A stretch of 15,084 nt of DNA, taken from contig DHKB01000029.1 of the NCBI GenBank assembly GCA_002407045.1, positions 2,740 through 17,823 on the forward strand, written 5' to 3'. The DNA is from Candidatus Bruticola papionis. GTDB taxonomy: Bacteria > Vulcanimicrobiota > Xenobia > Xenobiales > Xenobiaceae. Position 1 is the first letter of the stretch; each line of letters starts with the position of its first letter. Positions 7,443-14,811 of the stretch are shown piece by piece. A program made the position numbers and the translations under genes. The notes below the pieces were generated by a model. It had not been told where the DNA came from and searched no databases. It worked only from the letters and a program-made list of their open reading frames with translations.

Positions 7443-8603
7443 ATGTCTATTTTCTTTGACGGTCATAATGATTCTTTCGTAAAATGCTACCCTCCGCGCC
7501 ATTTGCGCACTGTTCCTATAAATAAGCACGCTTTTGTACATGGTTATCCTCAAGCCCACATAGATTTACCCCGCGCTTTGGAAGCTGGCTACTTAGGCGC
7601 TCTTTGCGCTATTTTTATCGATCCGCCCTTAGGTGAAGAGAGCACTTGTTTGCAAGCTCACAACCGAGAGGTGCCCGAAGGTCGCCAGCCAGATTTAGAA
7701 CCTCCCTTAGATCATCAAGTTGCCCTGACAGCCACTTTGGAAGTAATGAGCCATATTTTTCAGGACGAACGAATTACAGATGGATTTAAAGTAGTCCGCT
7801 CTTACAAAGAGCTTACGGATACTATGAGCCGCCAAAAGTTGGCAGTAGTTATCCATTTGGAAGGCTGTGAAGCTATTGATGTCAATTTGGAAGCCTTGGA
7901 GACCTTGTACCAAGCCGGAGTGCGCTCTTTGGGTATTTGTTGGAGCCGCCCCAATATTTTTGGTACGGGCGTTCCCTTCGCTTACAAAGTGCATCCCAAC
8001 ACTGGCCCAGGCCTAACTGCCACTGGCTTAGCTTTAGTTAAGCGATGCCAAGAGCTCGGTATTATGCTCGACGCCGCTCACATCAATGCTCAAGGCTTCT
8101 TTGATTTAGCTGCCGCCTCCGAGCGTCCCTTAGTAGTTTCACATAGCAGCGCTTTTACTTTGTGCCCAGCTTCCCGGGCCCTTACCGATGAACAATTGGC
8201 AACCGTAGCCGAGCACCAGGGATTAGTGGGTGTAACTATGCACGTACCAGATTTAATCGGTCCACGCGGCCAAGAGCTCGCTTATATTCCCAGTGCAGAA
8301 AAGCTCTATACCAACTTTAAACAGTGTCGCCGCGGGATTTCAAATCACCACCAGCAAGAAAACAGCCGCACCGAATTGGAAGCAGTTATAGCTCACATAG
8401 TTTACATAGGTAAGCAAATAGGCTTCGATCATGTAGCTTTAGGTTCCGACTTTGATGGTTGTCTCATTCCCGATCAGATCAAAGATGTTACCGATCTCAA
8501 CTTAATTTCTGACGGTTTGCGCCAAGCTGGTCTGAAAGAGAAAGAATTGGAAAAAGTACTCTACAAAAACTGGCTGCGCGTTTTGAAGGCAAGCTGGCTG
8601 TAA
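7443..8603 (+). CDS. M19-family dipeptidase (membrane/renal dipeptidase homologue)
   Basis: Binuclear zinc amidohydrolase-fold peptidase that splits dipeptides and often accepts D-residues at the C-terminal side. The 386-residue product has the expected ligands in order: DGHND (His8 and Asp10), the bridging glutamate in VVIHLEGCEAI (Glu140), His213 in DAAHIN, His234 in VVSHSSA, and the aspartate in LGSDFDG (336-338). The C-terminal NWLRVL resembles the family's NFLRVL. The usual HPRNLTDE stretch is altered to PASRALTDE, keeping Arg245 but losing the following Asn. No signal peptide is visible, so a cytoplasmic location is likely despite the name. An insertion between 65 and 90 (EESTCLQ to DLEPPLD) is variable in the family. 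It is divergent from the ATP-grasp ligase, suggesting a possible link in peptide turnover. Confidence 0.9.
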   Translation: MSIFFDGHNDSFVKCYPPRHLRTVPINKHAFVHGYPQAHIDLPRALEAGYLGALCAIFIDPPLGEESTCLQAHNREVPEGRQPDLEPPLDHQVALTATLEVMSHIFQDERITDGFKVVRSYKELTDTMSRQKLAVVIHLEGCEAIDVNLEALETLYQAGVRSLGICWSRPNIFGTGVPFAYKVHPNTGPGLTATGLALVKRCQELGIMLDAAHINAQGFFDLAAASERPLVVSHSSAFTLCPASRALTDEQLATVAEHQGLVGVTMHVPDLIGPRGQELAYIPSAEKLYTNFKQCRRGISNHHQQENSRTELEAVIAHIVYIGKQIGFDHVALGSDFDGCLIPDQIKDVTDLNLISDGLRQAGLKEKELEKVLYKNWLRVLKASWL

Positions 8604-8606
8604 GTT

Positions 8607-8635
8607 GGCAACAAAAATATCATTTTGCCGTTTTT
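8607..8635 (+). terminator. Weak rho-independent terminator after the M19 dipeptidase
   Basis: GGCAA (8607-8611) and TTGCC (8625-8629) form a 5-bp stem with a 13-base A/T-rich loop, followed by G and five Ts. It begins four bases after the dipeptidase stop codon. The stem is short, so termination may be partial, letting some transcript reach the next plus-strand gene. Confidence 0.45.
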
Positions 8636-8680
8636 GTAACACTTTAGGGCCAATGTGTAGCGTATATTTTCTTTCTTTCA

Positions 8681-8710
8681 TTGATGAATTAAGGTAATAT
8701 ACAGTTAAAT
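8681..8710 (+). promoter_or_regulatory. Candidate promoter for the 412-residue unknown gene
   Basis: TTGATG (8681-8686) and TTAAAT (8705-8710) are spaced 18 bp apart and resemble sigma-70 -35 and -10 elements with four of six matches at the -10. They sit about 25 bp upstream of the ATG at 8735, just beyond the preceding gene's weak terminator. An overlapping alternative -10 (TAATAT) exists, so exact placement is uncertain. Confidence 0.3.
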
Positions 8711-8734
8711 TCTTTTTATGCGCAAGGGCGACTC

Positions 8735-9973
8735 ATGATTAGTATCAGTTCTTCCTTACAAAATACGAATATAACCAGTGCCTCCCGAGTGCCACTAGGC
8801 GACAATGGCATCTCCAAGCAAGAGTCTGCGCCTGCCGTTATCAACGATCAAGTTGAAATAAGCCAAGCGGACAGCGCCGCCGTAGCTGCCGATTTAGAGG
8901 CAGCTTCTGCCACCGAGGCCGAAGCTAAAGCTATAAGCAATGATGGAGAAGCAGCTTCTTCTACCCCAGCTAAAGCCAAGAAAAAAGGCAAGAAGCTGAA
9001 CCCTAAAAAAATGGTTAAGAAGGGCATGTCTTTATATAAAGAGGCTCGCCATTCGCCTTTAACTTTTGTTAAAGACCATGCCAAAAAGGGCGTTCCCACC
9101 GTTATAATATTGGGATTGGGTGCGGCAGCTTTCTGCAGTGAAGCCCTCGACGACGAACAAGTAGACGACATTAAGGATCTGGCTGAAGACGCTGCCAATA
9201 AAGGCGGCGGCATCAAGAAAAATATTGAATTTTTCAATAAATTGTCAGATTTTTCTGGTGTAAGTGCCGAAATTTGCTGCGGTGCAGGCGGAGCCGTCTT
9301 GGCTGGCCAGGGCCTAGTCAAAATAGGCGAAGGCGCACGCAATACCATTAAAGGTATTAAGAAAAAAGACAGTCACAAAGTACTGAGCGGCTTACGTACT
9401 TCTTTAGCAGGCGTACGCAAAACCCTCAACGGAGCTGTAGTCGGCACTTTAGGTTTGGAAGGCAAAGCTGGCACCGCCGCTAAGTTTATCAAGAAGACAG
9501 TATTGCCTCCGCTACGCAAAGCGGCTGCAGCTTTAAATATAGGCGTAGGCCTCAAAAGCATCCAAAAAGGCATCAAAAATAAGAGCCGCACCAAAATTAT
9601 TAACGGTGCCCTAGATCTGGCTTATGGTGGGGCTGTAGTAGCCTCAATTGCTGTAGGCGGCCCCATAGCGGCAGCCGCTTGCGCAGGTTTGTTGGCAGCT
9701 AAAACTGGTTGGGCCTGGACTAAAAAAGTCAGTCGTTGCGTACGACGCGACATGGAGATTCAAGCTAAGCGTCAAACTAAGCAAGCAGATAAAGCTAAGA
9801 AAGCCGTAGAAAATGGCAAAACCTCTGGTTCTGGAGAAGTGCCCACAAATCGTAGTCCGCTGCCTTCAGAGCAAGTGAGACAAATTTCCAAAGCCAACAA
9901 AGCTAAGAAAGCTGTGTTGAACTTTGTAGCCAACATAACTGCTGACGAAAAGATTCCGCGCAATATTATTTAG
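8735..9973 (+). CDS. Unrecognised Gly/Ala/Lys-rich protein with internal repeat and hydrophobic glycine-rich segments
   Basis: I do not recognise a family. The ATG at 8735 has AAGGG eight bases upstream, a good ribosome site. Residues 1-80 are low-complexity Ser/Ala/Glu-rich with no signal peptide and contain DQVEIS (38-43). A lysine block follows (about 80-97). Hydrophobic glycine/alanine segments lie near 119-133, 178-192 and 296-322 and resemble glycine-zipper membrane helices. Two stretches, 197-226 and 269-298, align without gaps at 11 of 30 positions, with Gly spacing conserved around a KGIK core. The tail repeats KAKKAV at 353-358 and 389-394. The protein is strongly basic overall. Composition and codon use resemble the neighbours, so recent transfer is not indicated. 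A membrane-inserting, pore-like or secreted role is conceivable but unproven. It is followed by a strong hairpin. Confidence 0.75.
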   Translation: MISISSSLQNTNITSASRVPLGDNGISKQESAPAVINDQVEISQADSAAVAADLEAASATEAEAKAISNDGEAASSTPAKAKKKGKKLNPKKMVKKGMSLYKEARHSPLTFVKDHAKKGVPTVIILGLGAAAFCSEALDDEQVDDIKDLAEDAANKGGGIKKNIEFFNKLSDFSGVSAEICCGAGGAVLAGQGLVKIGEGARNTIKGIKKKDSHKVLSGLRTSLAGVRKTLNGAVVGTLGLEGKAGTAAKFIKKTVLPPLRKAAAALNIGVGLKSIQKGIKNKSRTKIINGALDLAYGGAVVASIAVGGPIAAAACAGLLAAKTGWAWTKKVSRCVRRDMEIQAKRQTKQADKAKKAVENGKTSGSGEVPTNRSPLPSEQVRQISKANKAKKAVLNFVANITADEKIPRNII

Positions 9974-10001
9974 GTAATTTTTTTGTTCTATATTATCAAT
10001 A

Positions 10002-10055
10002 CTAAAAGAGCCTTCTGTCTGAAGTTTTTATATTCAAGACAGAGGGCTCTTTTAG
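10002..10055. terminator. Bidirectional terminator between the convergent 412-residue gene and hemW
   Basis: A long, nearly perfect inverted repeat: CTAAAAGAGCCTTCTGTCT (from 10002) pairs with AGACAGAGGGCTCTTTTAG (ending at 10055), with one A/G mismatch and a T-rich loop around 10025-10034. Both ends carry a TTTTAG tract in the outgoing direction, so it can stop transcripts from both sides. The right arm contains the TAA stop of hemW (10052-10054). Confidence 0.85.
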
Positions 10056-11260
10056 CAAAAGGCCGCCTCAAAAGCTGCGCATTCTAGGAGACGCACAAAT
10101 ATTTCGTTGGAAAGATCGCGGCCGCGTCCAGTTAAACGCAAGCGCCCGTGTTTAAAGTGGAAGAGTTCGCTAGGAATTTCGTGCAAAAATTCTTTCACAG
10201 CTAAGCGCAATTTTGCTCGATAAGCTAACGGAAAATGATTTAATACTTGAGCGACCTTAACACCACAGCGGCGCCGTAAACCAAGCATAAAATATTCACG
10301 TACTCTGGAGGTTAGACCCAGACGTTCGGCCTCGCTATACAATTCTAGCCCAAGCGACACAGCCTGAGCATATTGCTTGGGATCGGCCAAACGGGTAAAA
10401 CGCCAGCCATTATAGTAAGAGACAGCTCCAGCTCCCACACCCAAATAAGGAGCATTGCGCCAATAGGCCTTATTATGGAAACACTGTTTGCCGGGAAGAG
10501 CCCAATTGGAAATTTCATAATGTTCAAAAGCAGAATTTTTAAGCAAACGGCGCAAAATGCTTTCCATTTTCTCCACTTCAGCTTCACTAGGTAAAGTCAT
10601 AAGGCCGCGCTCTAAAGCTCTCTCTAAAGGAGTGCCCTCCTCTACTGAAAGAGCGTAGCAAGCAATATGCTCCGGCTTAAAAGCAAGCAACTTCTCTACT
10701 GTATCTTGCCAAATTGTAGCCGTTTGGCCCGGCAAACCGTAAATAAGATCTAAATTTATATTGTCGAAGCCAGATTCTCTAGCCCAAACCAAGCTATTAG
10801 CCACATCTTGCGCACTGTGAATACGTCCCAATTTGTGTAAAAGCTCAGCATTTAAAGATTGCACGCCCATAGACAAGCGATTGACACCACATTGGCGCAA
10901 ACTTTTCAGCTTATCTAAAGTTAGGGTGCCAGGGTTAGCTTCAATAGTAATTTCCGCTTGCGAATTAAAACCGTAGTACTCTTTTACTGTATCTACGACT
11001 TCGACAAGCCAATCCGCAGGAGCTAGAGTGGGTGTACCCCCACCCAAATAAAGGCTGCGCAAACCACCAGGAGCAATGTTTACTTGCTTAGAAGCCGAAC
11101 GCAAATCTTGAAGTAACGCCTTGTGATAAACTAAGCGTTCCGCTTGCTTTATACCGCCTAAAGTATTGAAATCGCAATATATGCAACGTTGTTTGCAAAA
11201 AGGGAAGTGAACATAAAGAGAAAGGAGCCCAGCGGCTCCTTCAGGCAATCGATTTAACAT
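10052..11260 (-). CDS. hemW: Radical SAM heme chaperone HemW (formerly oxygen-independent coproporphyrinogen oxidase-like)
   Basis: Radical SAM protein that binds heme and is implicated in delivering it to membrane targets. The [4Fe-4S] motif is FCKQRCIYCDF with Cys22, Cys26 and Cys29. It ends in Asp-Phe rather than the additional Cys of true HemN, which favours HemW. Other family marks are GGGTPT (72-77), RLSMGVQSL and CFHNKAYWRN, the HNxxYW element of HemW. The 402-residue length is normal. The usual GPGAHS-like stretch reads GVGAGAVSY. The ATG at 11260 starts 11 bp after sepF ends and has no evident Shine-Dalgarno. An exact 6-bp hairpin, GGAGCC/GGCTCC (11224-11239), lies in its first codons. 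It is the last gene of the minus-strand block and ends in a strong terminator. Confidence 0.92.
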   Translation of the reverse strand: MLNRLPEGAAGLLSLYVHFPFCKQRCIYCDFNTLGGIKQAERLVYHKALLQDLRSASKQVNIAPGGLRSLYLGGGTPTLAPADWLVEVVDTVKEYYGFNSQAEITIEANPGTLTLDKLKSLRQCGVNRLSMGVQSLNAELLHKLGRIHSAQDVANSLVWARESGFDNINLDLIYGLPGQTATIWQDTVEKLLAFKPEHIACYALSVEEGTPLERALERGLMTLPSEAEVEKMESILRRLLKNSAFEHYEISNWALPGKQCFHNKAYWRNAPYLGVGAGAVSYYNGWRFTRLADPKQYAQAVSLGLELYSEAERLGLTSRVREYFMLGLRRRCGVKVAQVLNHFPLAYRAKLRLAVKEFLHEIPSELFHFKHGRLRLTGRGRDLSNEIFVRLLECAAFEAAFC

Positions 11261-11271
11261 TATCTTAATTG

Positions 11272-11811
11272 TTAGCGGAAATCGCGAGCGCCATAATCGG
11301 AAAAGCTGCCCCCAAGAACGGGCTCTGGCGCCACCTCGTCCGGCTCGGAGATTCTAGGAGCGCCCATAGCTTTATCGGCCTCTCCGGGAATACGCGAAAG
11401 CACAAAAGTGGAGGGGAAATACAAAACTGCAGTGGAGGAAATTTTAAAAGAATTTACACCACTGACAAAAACGCTCCCGGAGAGGAAGTCCAAAATACGT
11501 GTACGGACATTCTTGTCAGTTTTTTCGTCGAAGCTGACCAGTACACACTTTTTTGCCTTAATTTCTCTGGCTATCTTGCAACACCAGCCGCTCTTCTCCG
11601 CTTCATCGGGGCAATAAACGTTGACGACCACAATTTCAATCTTGTCTTTGCTATTTTTGGAAGGAAGAGCAGCCAAATTGGCTCTACTTCCTACAGCCAT
11701 ATGTGCATCCGTTTTTTTTGAAGCTTCCATTTCTTCTTCCGAATAATCGTCGTATTCTTGCTCGCTGCCGATAAAAAAATCTTTCAGCTTATCCAAAAAA
11801 CCGTTAGACAC
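11272..11811 (-). CDS. sepF: SepF-like cell division protein (FtsZ membrane anchor)
   Basis: SepF tethers FtsZ filaments to the membrane at mid-cell. The 179-residue product begins VSNGFLDKLKDFFIG (Met at the GTG start), an amphipathic helix of the type that inserts into membranes. An acidic linker follows to about residue 50. The SepF/DUF552 core is at about 57-135, with IEIVVVNVYCPDEAE, a KKCVLVSF strand and RTRILDFLSGSVFVSG, matching the RIVDFLSGTVYAIGG pattern of Bacillus SepF. A proline/acidic tail follows. The start is GTG at 11811, with AGGGG about eight bases upstream. It follows yggS by 35 bp; yggS-sepF adjacency is typical of Gram-positive and cyanobacterial division loci and strengthens the call. 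Sequence similarity alone is moderate outside the core. Confidence 0.85.
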   Translation of the reverse strand: MSNGFLDKLKDFFIGSEQEYDDYSEEEMEASKKTDAHMAVGSRANLAALPSKNSKDKIEIVVVNVYCPDEAEKSGWCCKIAREIKAKKCVLVSFDEKTDKNVRTRILDFLSGSVFVSGVNSFKISSTAVLYFPSTFVLSRIPGEADKAMGAPRISEPDEVAPEPVLGGSFSDYGARDFR

Positions 11812-11846
11812 ACTCTACCCCTGTAAGAAGTTTTATCTCTTGCAAA

Positions 11847-12593
11847 CTAATTGCGATTGCCAAAGATGGCTTTCCCAACCCTTATATAGGTGGCACCTTC
11901 TTCTATAGCTACTTGATAATCTCCGCTCATTCCCATAGAAAGCTCACTGCCAGAGAAAAAATCATAATGGCGAGCTTTTACTTCTTCAAGGAGTTCACGC
12001 AAACGGCGAAAATGCGGACGGCTCCCCTCAGGAGAAGCTGCAGGAGGAGGGATAGTCATCAGCCCCACAAGACGCAAGCAATGCAAATCTACACCTTTTA
12101 GCTCTTCCAAAAGTGAGAAAAGATTCTCGGGATCGACGCCACTTTTCGTATCTTCATGGCCCAAACGCACTTGAATAAGCCCAGAAATTATACGCCCTTG
12201 CTCAGCGCAGCTTTTATCAATGCGCCTAATTACTTCAGCAGAATCTAAAGAATGGATAACTGTAGCAATTTTGGCAGCAACATGAGCTTTATTTTTCTGT
12301 ATATTACCAATTAAATGCCACTTTAAGTTGGGGAAATGTTCTGCTTTTAGTTTGGCCTCTTGTACGTAGTTTTCTCCGAAATCCTGCAAGCCGAAGTGGG
12401 CCGCAGCTTCGATAGCACAAAGAGGCTTTGTTTTAGAGACCCCAACAAGAGTTACTGAGCCAGGGTCTCGACCACAACTCAGGCAAGCGCGAGTCACCGA
12501 CCCGCGCACTTGCACTAAGCGAGTGTGCAGAAGTTCGGGTGAGAACTCACGATCGACAGCGTCTGAATTCAAAGTTCCGAATCTGCTACTCAT
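11847..12593 (-). CDS. yggS: YggS/PROSC-family PLP homeostasis protein
   Basis: Cytosolic single-domain TIM-barrel protein that binds pyridoxal 5'-phosphate without known catalysis and buffers PLP and amino-acid pools. The family marks are complete in 248 residues: the PLP lysine in GVSKTKP (Lys54), DFGENYVQEA (71-80), WHLIGNIQKNK (92-102), LMTIPPP, LSMGMSGDY and GATYIRVGKAIFG at the C-terminus. The N-terminus is about 20 residues longer than compact homologues. The ATG at 12593 begins four bases after the stop of the PilT-like gene. Its ribosome site TAAGG overlaps that stop codon, implying translational coupling. It is also named ylmE in Bacillus and pipY in cyanobacteria, where it neighbours sepF as here. 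Confidence 0.95.
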   Translation of the reverse strand: MSSRFGTLNSDAVDREFSPELLHTRLVQVRGSVTRACLSCGRDPGSVTLVGVSKTKPLCAIEAAAHFGLQDFGENYVQEAKLKAEHFPNLKWHLIGNIQKNKAHVAAKIATVIHSLDSAEVIRRIDKSCAEQGRIISGLIQVRLGHEDTKSGVDPENLFSLLEELKGVDLHCLRLVGLMTIPPPAASPEGSRPHFRRLRELLEEVKARHYDFFSGSELSMGMSGDYQVAIEEGATYIRVGKAIFGNRN

Positions 12594-12597
12594 AACC

Positions 12598-14811
12598 TTA
12601 CAGCCAATTCATAATAGTGTCGTTATCATTCATCTCATTGCTAGGCTGTTCCTGAAGATGAATTTCGGCATCTACTCCAGAGAAGTCCTGAACAGGCTGC
12701 TGCTCCTCATGGTACTGTTCCTCATCTTTGGCAATCAAACCGCGAGAATACAAAGCGCTCATAGACTGGTTGAAGCTTTGCATACCTTCTACGCCACCTT
12801 GCTGCAAGTAAGCAGCCAGGCCGTCTAAGTTGTCATTTAAGATAGAGTCGGAAACGGCCATATCGACAACTAAAACTTCTACGGCGGGAACTCTGCCCTT
12901 ATCGTCAGCTCTGGTGATCAATTTCTGAGAAATTACGCCACGCAAGCAACTAGCCAAAAGCAAGCGGAATTGTCTCTGCGTCTCGCCAGTAAAGGTGGAG
13001 AGCATACGACGTACAGCCTGAACGGTATCAGGCATATTCATAGCCGCAATTACTAAGAAGCCTTTTTCAGCTGCAGTAGTAGCAGCCATTAAAGTGTCGG
13101 CATCTTTAATATCGCTAATGACCAAAACATCGGGATCTTGGCGCATAGCCATATTGATAGCATCATTGAAGCTCTGCGTATCGGTACCGACTTCGCGCTG
13201 AGTAATCAAAGAGTTGACCGTCTTGTGATAGTACTCGATAGGATCTTCGACTGTAACGATATGGCATTTGCGATTGTTGTTGATGTAATCGACAATGGAA
13301 GCCATAGTGGTAGACTTGCCAGAACCGGTAGGACCAGTCAAAATGATCAAGCCACTCTGGTAAAGGGAAAGCTTCTTTAAAATGGGAGGCAAACCCAAAA
13401 CATCAAAGTCTAAAACTTCAGTGCGCAACATATGGAAATTGGCGCTTAAGTTGCCTCTTTCCAAGAAAGCGTTGACGATAAAGCGAGTGCCGTCAGAAGA
13501 TACGTGAGCGAAGGAAACTTCATGTCCCTTCCTCACTTCTCTCCTTTGCTCAGGGGTCATAGCCGGATAAATGAGAGCTTTAGTGTCATCTTGAGCCAAT
13601 TTTGTATCGCCCACAGGCACCAAATCGCCACTTAAACGCACGGTAGGAGTATTACCTACTTGTAAATGCAAATCGGAAGCGCGGTGACTAATGACAACTT
13701 GAAGGATGTCATCTAAATCGTAGCCCAGATTTTCGGTAATAGCCGGAATAGGCTCATCTTCTTCGACTGGCTCGCTGGCCGCAGCTTTAGGAGCAACACC
13801 TCCAGCGGAAGCAGCGGCGCTGGCAGCTTGAGCAACAGTAGCCGCAATCTGAGGAGCAGCTTCTACAGCATTGGCGGCCGCAGCGGTAACAGCTTCAGCG
13901 CTCTTACCAATATCGCGTACACGTTCGTCGAGCTGTTCTACTAAGCGCATAGCCATCTTAATAGCGCTTAAGTGCTTGTCGATTTCACTTTGAGACTCTT
14001 CGGCTTGAGCTACAGCTTCTTCAAACTTGGGAGCGTACTCGTCTAGCTTAGTTTGTAAAGCTTCTACATCGGAGTAGACGGCCTTTAACTTGTCGGCAAC
14101 CTGATCGGCGCCATCTAAAGATTCGCGCAAAGAATCTAAAGAAGATTTAATCTCCTCAACTTCGCTCTTAAGAGAACCTGACTTTTCTTCCAGTTTCTCT
14201 TCCAAAGCCAAAGCGTTCTTTTCGTTTTCACTATTCAGCTCTTCTTTTAAAGAAGCAAAACCTGAGCGCAGCTCTTCGTTTTCAGTCTTAACACGCTCTT
14301 CTAAGGTTTCTAAAGCTACGCCTTGCTCTACTTTATAATTTTCGAAATCTTCACTTTTGGCAAAAGTGGAAGCTTGGCTAACTTCCTCTTTTAAGGCATC
14401 GAGACGTTCGCCCAGAGAAGTTTCTAAGGTTTCAATTTTTTCTGTGGTAGCATCGTTGGCGGCGCTTAATTTTTGCAATTCAGCGCTAGTCTCTTCCTTA
14501 ACGGAAGCAAATTCGGCGCCCTTAGCTTCTAAGGCTTCTTCTACGGCCTTAAAACGCTCGCCCATTTCATCGAGGGAGCCCTGTACTTGAGCTAAATCTT
14601 CTGCAGAGGCACCTTCGGCAATTTCGTCAAAATCTTTGGAGAGACGTTCAAAGCGCCCCTGGAGCTTTAATATTTCTTTACTGGTGGTATCGCCTACCAA
14701 GGAGATATCTTCTAACTCAACCTCTATTCTAGAGAGGCGGCCTTCTACTGACATATCGGCATTGCTGTCTAACATATCGCTGTCTGATTTGGTACGAGGC
14801 TTTCTGGCCAA
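12598..14811 (-). CDS. PilT-like type IV pilus ATPase paralogue with N-terminal coiled coil and altered catalytic motifs
   Basis: Secretion-superfamily ATPase related to the pilus retraction motor PilT. Start chosen: TTG at 14811 with GGAAGG nine bases upstream (737 residues); the frame also allows TTG 14874 or ATG 14775. Residues about 20-302 are a Glu/Lys/Leu heptad-rich coiled coil, 305-352 an Ala/Pro linker, and 360-700 the PilT domain. Walker A is GPTGSGKS (493-500) and the Asp box VEDPIEYYH is intact. The Walker B segment reads VLVISDIKD instead of the usual VILVGEMRD, giving Asp567 for the catalytic Glu. The His box reads AAMNMPDT instead of GTLHTTSA, giving Asn592 for His. AIRNLIRE is not recognisable. 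An acidic, Gln-rich tail ends the protein. It may be a regulatory or non-canonical motor. It is first in the operon with yggS, sepF and hemW. Confidence 0.87.
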   Translation of the reverse strand: MARKPRTKSDSDMLDSNADMSVEGRLSRIEVELEDISLVGDTTSKEILKLQGRFERLSKDFDEIAEGASAEDLAQVQGSLDEMGERFKAVEEALEAKGAEFASVKEETSAELQKLSAANDATTEKIETLETSLGERLDALKEEVSQASTFAKSEDFENYKVEQGVALETLEERVKTENEELRSGFASLKEELNSENEKNALALEEKLEEKSGSLKSEVEEIKSSLDSLRESLDGADQVADKLKAVYSDVEALQTKLDEYAPKFEEAVAQAEESQSEIDKHLSAIKMAMRLVEQLDERVRDIGKSAEAVTAAAANAVEAAPQIAATVAQAASAAASAGGVAPKAAASEPVEEDEPIPAITENLGYDLDDILQVVISHRASDLHLQVGNTPTVRLSGDLVPVGDTKLAQDDTKALIYPAMTPEQRREVRKGHEVSFAHVSSDGTRFIVNAFLERGNLSANFHMLRTEVLDFDVLGLPPILKKLSLYQSGLIILTGPTGSGKSTTMASIVDYINNNRKCHIVTVEDPIEYYHKTVNSLITQREVGTDTQSFNDAINMAMRQDPDVLVISDIKDADTLMAATTAAEKGFLVIAAMNMPDTVQAVRRMLSTFTGETQRQFRLLLASCLRGVISQKLITRADDKGRVPAVEVLVVDMAVSDSILNDNLDGLAAYLQQGGVEGMQSFNQSMSALYSRGLIAKDEEQYHEEQQPVQDFSGVDAEIHLQEQPSNEMNDNDTIMNWL

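Noticed and set aside
8848..9348. 166-codon minus-strand open frame inside the 412-residue gene
   Set aside because: Antisense shadow of an Ala/Lys-rich plus-strand gene with a good ribosome site; its translation is low-complexity and resembles no family.
11269..11721. 150-codon plus-strand open frame opposite sepF
   Set aside because: SepF core motifs, GTG with AGGGG and operon context support the minus strand; the plus-strand product is unrecognisable.
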